A stretch of 64,000 nucleotides of DNA, taken from NCBI GenBank assembly GCA_963829135.1, contig CAWHHO010000007.1:62001-126000 (forward strand). The letters are read 5' to 3'. The translations under genes were made by a program, and so were the position numbers. The notes beneath the pieces are model-generated. The model made no database searches, was not told the DNA's origin, and saw nothing but the letters and a program-made list of their open reading frames with translations. Source of the stretch: Kumtagia sp963829135 (GTDB taxonomy: Bacteria; Pseudomonadota; Alphaproteobacteria; Rhizobiales; Rhizobiaceae). This document shows, in pieces, positions 56,087 to 64,000 of the stretch. Numbering within the stretch: position 1 is the stretch's first letter; each line of letters starts with the position of its first letter.

Positions 56087-56861
56087 ACGACGATGCTCCC
56101 TCCGCAATCGCAATTCCGGTGAAAGCCCCCAGCGACAGCAGGCCGATCAGCGCCGCGCCGAAGTTGAATTCGGGGCTGGTGGACAACGCGCTCTCGGCGG
56201 CGGCACCTATGGTTTCGCCCGCAAACAAGAAGGTTGCGAAGTCCGCGTCTTGCTCCGGCACTATGTGGACCGACACGTCGAAGGCGGCGCGTGCCACCAA
56301 AACGCACTCTCCGCCACGAATATCCCTGCTACTGCCCGCATCGCCCTGGTGCGCTTGCCAGATGCTACCGACCGGGTAGCTTGAGCGGAACAGCGTGGCC
56401 GCAGGATGAGCCGCGAGCTTTGCCCGGGTAAGTGCCGCGCCGTCGAGCGCCGCCAGTGCTGCAATGGCAAGCGGCTCCGCATCTGCGGCGTGATAGGCGC
56501 GGGTCCAGGCAGCTTCCAGCCGGGCCACATCGGCGAGATAGGGTACGCTCGTGGCGGGAGCGAAGTTTGCGATGAAATCAGGCAGATCATCACCATAAGT
56601 GGTGATGATCGGAGAAGCCGGCTTGCTCGCCGCCATGAAGGCTCTTGCCATTCCCGCGAAGAATTCGGCGCCAACAAGCTTCTCGACGATCGGGAACCGG
56701 CTCGCCAGCGCGCGCGATAGGCCAAACGCGACGTTGTTGCGGTATACGGCGAAGCGTTTGGCGTCTGGCCGGCCGCGCGACGTCGTGACACCTGCGGGCA
56801 CGGGCATATCCGTATTGAGCAGAGCATTGACGAATGCGCTTTCGGTTTCGGCGTGATCCAT
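56079..56861 (-). CDS. bufC: DUF2063 family protein (BufC-like maturation partner)
   Basis: A 260-residue protein of the DUF2063 (putative DNA-binding/MbnC-like) family. The N-terminus FVNALLNTDMPVPAGVT and RFAVYRNNVAFGLSRALASRFPIVEKLVGAEFFAGMARAF (the FxVYRNN...ALxxxFPxxxxLVG mark) are decisive. ATG 56861 lies two bases after the bufB stop; the frame to 56975 is longer but overlaps bufB. In described bufferin and methanobactin systems this protein binds the precursor and works with the DUF692 oxidase. It is expected in the cytoplasm. Confidence 0.85.
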   Translation of the reverse strand: MDHAETESAFVNALLNTDMPVPAGVTTSRGRPDAKRFAVYRNNVAFGLSRALASRFPIVEKLVGAEFFAGMARAFMAASKPASPIITTYGDDLPDFIANFAPATSVPYLADVARLEAAWTRAYHAADAEPLAIAALAALDGAALTRAKLAAHPAATLFRSSYPVGSIWQAHQGDAGSSRDIRGGECVLVARAAFDVSVHIVPEQDADFATFLFAGETIGAAAESALSTSPEFNFGAALIGLLSLGAFTGIAIAEGASSYG

Positions 56862-56863
56862 GG

Positions 56864-57748
56864 TCAGGCCCGCCTTCGCCGGATATCGCGCCGTGCCACC
56901 TCGCCGGCCAGAGCGATGTCGGCGCGTTCTGCCTCGGCAAGCAATATCGAAAAAGCGGGGACGTTGTTGTCCCACTCGATCAGAGTCGCAACAGGCCCAG
57001 TGCGGCTCACCGTGTGGCGGTAGAGCGCAAACACGTCGTCGCGAACGGTCGAACCGTGGGCATCGATCAGCAGCCGGTCGCCTTGGCCATCGAGCGTTTC
57101 GTCATAGCCGGCAAGATGGATTTCGCCGACATGCTCTGTGGGGAAGCCATCGATATAGGCAAACGGGTCGAGACCGTGATTGACAGCCGAAACCATGACG
57201 TTGTTGACGTCGAGCAGCAAGCCGCAGCCGCTGCGTTCGGCAATTGCGTCGAGAAAATCGATCTCGTTGATCGTGCTGTCCTCGAACAGGATGTAGGTCG
57301 ATGGGTTCTCGAGCAGCATACGGCGCCCGGTCGCCTGCTGCACCATATCGACATGCGCCATTACCCGTTCCAGCGTCTCCGGAGTATAGGGCAGCGGCAA
57401 CAGATCGTTGAGGAAGCCGCAATCATGCGTCGACCAAGCAAGATGCTCGGAAAAGGACTGTGGTTTGTATCGGTCGATCAACTTGCGCAGCCGCGCCAGA
57501 TGATTTCGATCAAGGGGCCGCGCAGCCCCGATCGAAAGTCCAACTCCATGCAGCGACAGAGCATAGTGTTCGGCGATTGCGGCAAGCGCTCGGTGTGGGG
57601 GCCCCCCGTCGCCCATGTAGTTTTCCGCATGCACCTCGAAGAAGCCAACATCGGGCCGTGTCGTCAGGATCTCGGTGTAGTGTTCCGGCTTTAGCCCCAG
57701 CCCGGCACGCGGGGGAAGGGCGGAGCTCGTCAGGGCTGGCGCGATCAT
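56864..57748 (-). CDS. bufB: DUF692 multinuclear iron oxidative enzyme (MNIO, BufB-like)
   Basis: A 294-residue DUF692 protein. This TIM-barrel family holds two or three iron atoms and rewrites cysteines in precursor peptides, giving thiooxazoles or oxazolone-type rings. Marks are GLGLKPEHYTEI, FFEVHAENYMGDGG, LSLHGVGLSIG, FSEHLAWS, LLENPSTYI, LLDVNNVMVSAVNHG, GEIHLAGYD and DAHGSTV; the His, Asp and Glu residues in these supply the iron ligands. The match to described BufB/MbnB enzymes is strong. It follows the precursor gene by 118 bases. Confidence 0.9.
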   Translation of the reverse strand: MIAPALTSSALPPRAGLGLKPEHYTEILTTRPDVGFFEVHAENYMGDGGPPHRALAAIAEHYALSLHGVGLSIGAARPLDRNHLARLRKLIDRYKPQSFSEHLAWSTHDCGFLNDLLPLPYTPETLERVMAHVDMVQQATGRRMLLENPSTYILFEDSTINEIDFLDAIAERSGCGLLLDVNNVMVSAVNHGLDPFAYIDGFPTEHVGEIHLAGYDETLDGQGDRLLIDAHGSTVRDDVFALYRHTVSRTGPVATLIEWDNNVPAFSILLAEAERADIALAGEVARRDIRRRRA

Positions 57749-57815
57749 GAATGTGCTCCTGGCAATGCGGTGAAGCTCGACCCGCCGGCGCTTACGCCTT
57801 GAGGGAAGTATGGTG

Positions 57816-57858
57816 GCGAAAGCGCTGCGCCAGTGGACACCGCCGCAGCGCGCTTCGC
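57816..57858. other. Hairpin between the bufferin precursor and its maturase
   Basis: GCGAAAGCGCTGCG (57816-57829) and CGCAGCGCGCTTCGC (57844-57858) form a GC-rich stem in the gap between bufA and bufB. As RNA it should make the precursor message more abundant than that of the maturases, either as a partial stop or as a 3' stabiliser. The function is inference. Confidence 0.6.
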
Positions 57859-57866
57859 GATAGCTG

Positions 57867-58154
57867 TCAGCCCTTCACGGGTTCAAGCATGCCCATGTGC
57901 CCATCGACATTCATCGTGGTGCAGGTTCCGGCGGGAACTGCCTTCCAAGCGTTGCCTTGGTAGTCCATCGTCGAAGTGCCGGCGCAGGTGGTGCCGGCGC
58001 CTGCGGCACAATCGTTCTGGCCCTTGAGCGCGATGCCGTAGCACTTTTCCTTACCGGACATCTGTTCGGCGGTAAGCGGGGCGGCGATAGCAACGGAAGC
58101 CATAGCCGTGGCGAGCGAGCCCGCGAGGGCAAGTGCGAAGGTCTGGCGGTTCAT
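57867..58154 (-). CDS. bufA: DUF2282 precursor peptide (bufferin BufA1-like)
   Basis: A 95-residue precursor of the bufferin family. It has a Sec signal (NRQTFALALAGSLATAMASV, cut near AIAAP at about residue 25) and a core with four cysteines: Cys38 (EKCYG), Cys49 (NDCAAG), Cys57 (TTCAG) and Cys78 (GTCTT). The EKCYG...NDCA and CAGTSTMDYQGNAW segments are typical of DUF2282. After oxidation of the central cysteines, described members bind copper and protect the cell when exported. ATG 58154 has a GAGGAG site. It is first in the bufABCD order. Confidence 0.88.
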   Translation of the reverse strand: MNRQTFALALAGSLATAMASVAIAAPLTAEQMSGKEKCYGIALKGQNDCAAGAGTTCAGTSTMDYQGNAWKAVPAGTCTTMNVDGHMGMLEPVKG

Positions 58155-58210
58155 TGGGTTCTCCTCTAGAAGTCGGTTGCAGGAGCACGTGCTGCGCTCC
58201 ACGCCACGGT

Positions 58211-58236
58211 TTCGTCGGTTCGCCGGACTTCGTTAC
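58211..58236 (-). promoter_or_regulatory. SigF-type promoter ahead of bufA
   Basis: On the minus strand GTAACG (complement of 58231-58236) is followed after 16 bases by CGAA (complement of 58211-58214). This matches the -35 GTAACC, N16, -10 CGAA pattern I recall for the SigF of Caulobacter. Transcription would begin some 50 bases before bufA. Confidence 0.6.
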
Positions 58237-58303
58237 GCATACTTTTCAACACGGTTTCGTGATGTGGCTTTCCTCCTCGTCTCGGCTTGATACGCATGGC
58301 GAC

Positions 58304-58328
58304 GTAACAATCGCGCACCCACGCCGAA
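58304..58328 (+). promoter_or_regulatory. SigF-type promoter ahead of the sigma factor gene
   Basis: GTAACA (58304-58309), 15 bases, then CGAA (58325-58328), the same pattern as for bufA, one base shorter in spacing. It points at the sigF-nrsF pair and suggests self-activation. The start codon is close behind (58342), so the leader would be very short or start use may differ. Confidence 0.5.
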
Positions 58329-58341
58329 ATGCAGGAAGAGC

Positions 58342-58878
58342 GTGGTGATCAACAGCGAAGACGCCGAACTCGCAAGCTTGCTGCGCTCCGCAATTGGCGG
58401 CGACGAAAAAGCCTATGCCGTTTTCCTGTCGCGCATCGCCGCAATGGTCCGCGGCTTTGCACGACGGAAGATCGAATATGGCGCAGACCCGGAGGACGTG
58501 GTGCAGGAGACATTGCTTGCTGTTCACCTGAAGCGCCACACCTGGCGGGAGGACAGCGCTGTGTTGCCATGGGTGTTCGCGATCGCCCGCTACAAGCTGA
58601 TCGACGCATTCCGCAAGCGCGGTCGGCGCATTGATGTGGATATCGCCGACTTCGCGGAAATTCTCGCCGAACCACAGCAGGAAACGGCCAATTCCCGCGA
58701 TATAGAGCGGGCGCTCGAGCGCCTGCCGCTGGGTCAGCGACAGGTAGTAACGGCCATCTCCGTCGAGGGACGTTCGATCGCCGAAACCGCGCAAACACTC
58801 GGCATGAACGAAACCGCGGTGCGCGTCGCCCTGCATCGCGGCCTTGCTGCGATTTCCAGGGAAGCGGGAGGGCATTGA
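58342..58878 (+). CDS. sigF: ECF sigma factor (SigF-like) of the bufferin locus
   Basis: A 178-residue extracytoplasmic-function sigma factor. Region 2 includes YAVFLSRIAAMVRGFARRKI, DPEDVVQETLLAVHLKRHTW and VLPWVFAIARYKLIDAFRKRGR; region 4 includes LPLGQRQVVTAISVEGRSIAETAQTLGMNETAVRVALHRGL. A second GTG is one codon later. The gene ends just before an anti-sigma gene and is divergent from the buf operon, with matching promoters, so it likely drives both. In Caulobacter, SigF with NrsF responds to copper and related stress. Confidence 0.85.
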   Translation: MVINSEDAELASLLRSAIGGDEKAYAVFLSRIAAMVRGFARRKIEYGADPEDVVQETLLAVHLKRHTWREDSAVLPWVFAIARYKLIDAFRKRGRRIDVDIADFAEILAEPQQETANSRDIERALERLPLGQRQVVTAISVEGRSIAETAQTLGMNETAVRVALHRGLAAISREAGGH

Positions 58879-58879
58879 G

Positions 58880-59512
58880 TTGGATACCGAAAGCTTGATC
58901 CAGGGACTGTCCAAGGATGCGCGGCTGAGTTCGCGGCGCATTGATATCGTCCTCGCTGTTGGCTGCGCGGCTGCCGTCCTTATTGCGGCTGTTGCATTTT
59001 TCTGGTTGTTGCACCCGCGTGCGGACATCGCGACGGCGCTGCAAACGCCGCGCTTCCTGCTGAAGTTCGTGCTGACGCTGACACTGACGGTGACCGCCGC
59101 CGCCACCTTTTTCGCTGCCGCAAGGCCGGGCGCGCGCGTACACACGCTCCTGCTCGCGGTTGCGCCCATGTTGGCTGCGCTAGCCGTTGCTGCGGAATTT
59201 GCGATGGTGCCGTCAAGCAATTGGGAAGCACGCTGGATTGGCAGCAATGCGCAATATTGCCTGACCTATATTCCTGCGATAGGCCTTCTGCCCTTGGTGA
59301 TCCTGCTTCTGGCTATGCGGCGAGGGGCGCCGGTCCGACCGGGTCTTTCCGGCGCCGTCGCCGGACTGCTCGCCGGAGCGGTGGCGGCCACCTTTTACGC
59401 AGCGCATTGCCCGGATGATTCACCCTTCTTCGTGGCCACCTGGTATACGCTTGCAATTGCATTGCTGGCGATTTTAGGCGCTCTTGCAGGTCGCCGCCTG
59501 CTACGCTGGTGA
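58880..59512 (+). CDS. nrsF: DUF1109 (NrsF-like) anti-sigma factor
   Basis: A 210-residue membrane anti-sigma factor with about six spans and a short cytoplasmic N-terminus (DTESLIQGLSKDARLSSRRID). Family marks are NAQYCLTYIPAIGLLPLVILLLAMRRGAPVRPGLSGAVAG and FYAAHCPDDSPFFVATWY. The two cysteines in these segments are the likely metal-sensing residues. TTG 58880 follows GGGAGGGC; the longer frame from 58844 overlaps the sigma gene. Metal binding would free SigF to start buf transcription. Confidence 0.85.
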   Translation: MDTESLIQGLSKDARLSSRRIDIVLAVGCAAAVLIAAVAFFWLLHPRADIATALQTPRFLLKFVLTLTLTVTAAATFFAAARPGARVHTLLLAVAPMLAALAVAAEFAMVPSSNWEARWIGSNAQYCLTYIPAIGLLPLVILLLAMRRGAPVRPGLSGAVAGLLAGAVAATFYAAHCPDDSPFFVATWYTLAIALLAILGALAGRRLLRW

Positions 59513-59817
59513 GACAGAAGACCTGGCTTGCTGGCCACCGCCCTCAATTCGTGGTCCGAAATGAAGAACCTCGCTCGTGAGAGCAGGGTTCAAGGAAATA
59601 TGCCTGGCGGTCGCTGAGGGCCGTTGTCGGTTCTTTGCGGTCACCCGATATCGTAGCGCAAGCCGACCTTGACCAGATGATAGTCCAGTCCCTTGCCGTG
59701 TAGGCGCCTTGATTGTTGCCAAAGCGGAGATATTCGGGCACCCGGCGCCGACAGATCGGATATCCGACATGATTTTCGGCGGCGTTTGCTGGTTAAAATT
59801 TTTGGTCGCGCGGTCCC
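59513..59817. other. Intergenic stretch, no gene seen
   Basis: Between nrsF and ftsH there are 305 bases. Short frames exist on both strands but none has a ribosome site with a known domain. I see no strong palindrome, no U-tract terminator and no repeat copy of the families noted elsewhere. The two genes end facing each other here. Confidence 0.5.
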
Positions 59818-61764
<1,947 letters not shown>

Positions 61765-61871
61765 CAGGTATCCCGTTCACGCCCGCTGGCGGACATGCGT
61801 TCAGAGTTGGATATTATGCCCCGTAACATAGGGAGGACAACGGATATTGCCAAGCAAATCCCTCCAGGCTG

Positions 61872-63197
61872 CTAAGCTCGCGTGACAATGTGTCCAGCCC
61901 AAGGCGGAGCCGCAGGCGCGGGTGCGCCAACCAGTTCACTCAGCGCGTTGGCAAGCGCGAGATCGAAGCTCGGCAGGAAGCGGCTGAACGGTGCGAGAAT
62001 CGGTGTCGGAGCGTCGATCTGAACCGCCTTTTCGCTGCTCTGGACAGCGGGACGAGACGCCAATGCCGCGCGCGCCAGGCCTCGCGGTACGCGGCTGTCG
62101 ATCTCACAGTCTTTGGCGTTGTCGGGGCCGAACGGCACGATCACCTCTGGACGGGAATTGGGCTCCGGGGAAATCCGGAAGCGTCGATCCCAAACCATCT
62201 CATTTCGCAAAAGAGCCGGCAAGGGGAGTGCCCGCTGTTCGCGGCAAAGCCAGATGCCGTCGCGCCGGCAGGCAATGACGCAGCGCGACAAGGTCGTACG
62301 GTAGGAGGCGCTGTTCGCCCTGGCGATGAGGGTAGCTACCCGATCACGGTCCGGCAGATGTTCGACGCCGCCGACCACGCCCAAAAGATGACGCAGCGCA
62401 TGAACGGCCGCGGCGCTGTTTCCTGGGTGGACAAAATCGGGGTCGACATGGAATAGCCCTGGCGCAGGCTGCCGGGCCTGGCTGGAAAGCAGGGCCGCGG
62501 CGCTGGCCGCAAGCGTGATGCGTTCCTTGCCGCTCCGGGCCGCCAGCGCAAGGAGCGCGGCAATCGCAGATGGTGTCGTCCCGAGCTCCGATCGAATGCG
62601 CGCTCGTTCATATTTGACGTTGCTATTCGTTGGATCGTCGAACCAACCCACGCCGTTGGCGGAGAGGTACTCCCGCAGGGTCGCGCGCCGTTGACCGAGC
62701 AGCGGGCGCACAACCCAGTGCGTTCCATCGAACAATGTCGCCGGTGCCATGCCGGAAAGGCCCGGGCCTGCGCCGCGCTGCTTGCGCATGAACACCGTCT
62801 CAGCCTGGTCGTCCGCGGTATGGGCAGTCAGAATGATCGTGGCGCCCACATTTTGCGCTGCCTGCTTGAGCAAGTCATAACGCGCCTCGCGTGCCGCGGC
62901 GATGATGCCTGTCTCCGGCTTGGGATCGTCCCAACTCAGAGTTTGATGATTGATCCTCAGGCTCGCCGCCAGCCGCCGCACAGTGTCGGCTTCACGAGCG
63001 GATTCCGGCCGAAGGCGGTGATCGACAGTAACCGCTAGAAGACGTGTTCCGGATGCGGCGCGGTCGAGGTAAGCCTTAACAAGAAGGAGGAGGGCGGTGG
63101 AATCGCTTCCGCCCGATACCGCGGCTACGACTGCGGGAAAGCGCTCAAGCCGAAATTCAGAGAAAACAAATGTAAGGTCGCCCGCTGGGCTCAGCAC
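61872..63197 (-). CDS. tilS: tRNA(Ile)-lysidine synthetase
   Basis: Adds lysine to C34 of the AUA-reading tRNA(Ile), making it read isoleucine. The 441-residue protein has the PP-loop SGGSDSTALLLL near residue 30, LLAVTVDHRLRPESAREAD, the TAHTADDQAETVFMR segment and GPGLSGM, all part of the N-type ATP pyrophosphatase domain. The C-terminal region is divergent, as usual. Its start overlaps the cpoB stop by seven bases, so both are in one operon. Confidence 0.94.
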   Translation of the reverse strand: MLSPAGDLTFVFSEFRLERFPAVVAAVSGGSDSTALLLLVKAYLDRAASGTRLLAVTVDHRLRPESAREADTVRRLAASLRINHQTLSWDDPKPETGIIAAAREARYDLLKQAAQNVGATIILTAHTADDQAETVFMRKQRGAGPGLSGMAPATLFDGTHWVVRPLLGQRRATLREYLSANGVGWFDDPTNSNVKYERARIRSELGTTPSAIAALLALAARSGKERITLAASAAALLSSQARQPAPGLFHVDPDFVHPGNSAAAVHALRHLLGVVGGVEHLPDRDRVATLIARANSASYRTTLSRCVIACRRDGIWLCREQRALPLPALLRNEMVWDRRFRISPEPNSRPEVIVPFGPDNAKDCEIDSRVPRGLARAALASRPAVQSSEKAVQIDAPTPILAPFSRFLPSFDLALANALSELVGAPAPAAPPWAGHIVTRA

Positions 63198-64000
63198 GAA
63201 GCCAGTGCCTGTTCCTGTTTGACGCGTTCCTTCAGCGCGGCCGATGCATTGGGGTAGCGCTTCGTGACCTCGCCGAATGTAGCGCAGGCGACTTCCTTCT
63301 GATTGAGCCCCGCCAGCGAAATGCCGAGTTTGAGCATCGTGTCCGGGGCCTTCTTGGCCTTGGGATACTGCTTGCCGGCGTCCAGAAATGTCTCGGCTGC
63401 ATCGCGATACTTCTTCTGCCCCAGCAGCGCCTCGCCAAGCCAGAAATGCGCGTCGGCCGCGCGTTCGCTCTTCGGAAACCGCGCAATGTGATCGCGGAAA
63501 CCGGATTCGGCGGTGGAGTAGTCCCCGGAAAGGATCGACTGGTAGGAATTGCGGTAAAGCTCCTCGGCATCCTCGGTTTTCGGCAGAGCGGCAACGATCG
63601 AGCCGCCGTTGTCGGTGCCGGTACCGGAATTGCCGGCTGCGGGCGGCATACCGCCTGCAGTGACGTCGGAACCCGGGCTCTCGACGCTCTTCACGTTGCC
63701 GTCCTTGTCGACGGTGATAACCCCGAAGGTCTTGGCCGGATCGCCATTTCCGTCGATTGTGGCGGTGTTGGCAGTGTCCCCGGCAATGACACCCTCGACA
63801 CTGTTCGGGTCCGAAGCGGTCTGGCCGGGAACAGGTGCCCGAGTGCCATTGCCCGCCACCTTGGGTGTCGTTTTCCCCGAAGCATCCGACTTCTTCTCCA
63901 ACTCCTGGAGTCGGAAGTCATAGTCTTCCTGGATCTTCCGAAGCTGCTCCTGCAACTGCAGGATCTGGAAGTTCAAGTCCTCGACCGTACCGTTGAGCTT
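63191..64000 (-). CDS. cpoB: Cell division coordinator CpoB/YbgF, 3' part (start outside window)
   Basis: A periplasmic partner of Tol-Pal with an N-terminal coiled coil and C-terminal TPR repeats. The frame continues to the right edge without a stop, and the true start is beyond it. Visible parts are a trimerising coiled coil (NFQILQLQEQLRKIQEDYDFRLQELEKK), a Gly/Pro-rich linker with a Thr/Gly-rich tract, then TPRs (AEELYRNSYQSILSGDYSTAESGFRDHI, ADAHFWLGEALLGQKKYRDAAETF, DTMLKLGISLAGLNQKEVACATF). It should end a tolQRAB-pal cluster lying to the right. Confidence 0.9.
   Translation of the reverse strand, partial: KLNGTVEDLNFQILQLQEQLRKIQEDYDFRLQELEKKSDASGKTTPKVAGNGTRAPVPGQTASDPNSVEGVIAGDTANTATIDGNGDPAKTFGVITVDKDGNVKSVESPGSDVTAGGMPPAAGNSGTGTDNGGSIVAALPKTEDAEELYRNSYQSILSGDYSTAESGFRDHIARFPKSERAADAHFWLGEALLGQKKYRDAAETFLDAGKQYPKAKKAPDTMLKLGISLAGLNQKEVACATFGEVTKRYPNASAALKERVKQEQALASC

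Overview
The window is high-GC chromosomal DNA, read as an alphaproteobacterium of the order Rhizobiales, most like Mesorhizobium or a relative in Phyllobacteriaceae. The grounds are the RpoH-type sigma factor, a GTTC-N7-GTTC SOS box, the cpoB-tilS-ftsH order, UdgX, many GC-rich intergenic palindromes, and overall gene content. The genus is inference. I found no tRNA, rRNA, CRISPR array, prophage or intact insertion sequence.

Layout. (1) 1-14958: a catabolic island. It holds a cut-off mannonate dehydratase, a solute-binding-like protein without a signal peptide, an IclR regulator, a ribose-type ABC importer (binding protein, two permeases, double ATPase), an SDR, a family III CoA-transferase, an enoyl-CoA hydratase, an aldose-1-epimerase-like protein, a fused class I CoA-transferase-like protein and an SMP-30 lactonase. 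Sugar import joined to CoA chemistry is unusual and the substrate is unknown. (2) 15086-17253: GST, Dps, LysR regulator. (3) 17409-21892: purine catabolism (urate hydroxylase PuuD, guanine deaminase, a UPF0303 protein, and a glycerate kinase broken by one frameshift). (4) 21889-24591: UdgX and a partner radical SAM protein behind a perfect alphaproteobacterial LexA box. (5) 24791-27222: rpoH-type sigma factor and an M48 lipoprotein protease. (6) 27507-34213: thiamine uptake (thiBPQ) with a TPP riboswitch, a ccdAB toxin-antitoxin pair with a palindromic operator, an ABC-F ATPase and thiamine pyrophosphokinase. (7) 34601-40079: envelope and lipid-type genes (SDRs, a lone E2-type acyltransferase domain, an ICMT-like methyltransferase, lipoproteins, an L,D-transpeptidase, an SH3 protein).

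(8) 40326-46449: a tight five-gene operon. It holds an alpha-dioxygenase/cyclooxygenase-like haem protein that keeps the catalytic Tyr, a short protein with traces of a P450 C-terminus, an Old Yellow Enzyme, a membrane-anchored di-haem cytochrome c and a small membrane protein. It looks like an undescribed bacterial oxylipin or fatty-acid-oxidation pathway. (9) 46655-53316: serC-serA with a candidate serC leader RNA, class I fructose-bisphosphate aldolase, a degraded PIN toxin, an EamA transporter and purA. (10) 53381-55549: a large Ala/Pro-rich membrane protein of unknown function.

(11) 55562-59512: a bufferin-type RiPP operon. The order is bufA (Cys-bearing DUF2282 precursor), bufB (DUF692/MNIO oxidase), bufC (DUF2063 partner) and bufD (DoxX). 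It diverges from an ECF sigma factor and its DUF1109 anti-sigma (SigF/NrsF type). Both facing promoters carry a GTAAC...CGAA motif, and a strong hairpin separates bufA from bufB. This suggests metal-stress-induced production of a copper-buffering peptide. (12) 59818-64000: ftsH, tilS and the 3' part of cpoB.

The regions to look at first are the oxylipin-like operon, the bufferin/SigF locus, the SOS-boxed UdgX locus, and the sugar-CoA island with a palindromic repeat inside a coding sequence.
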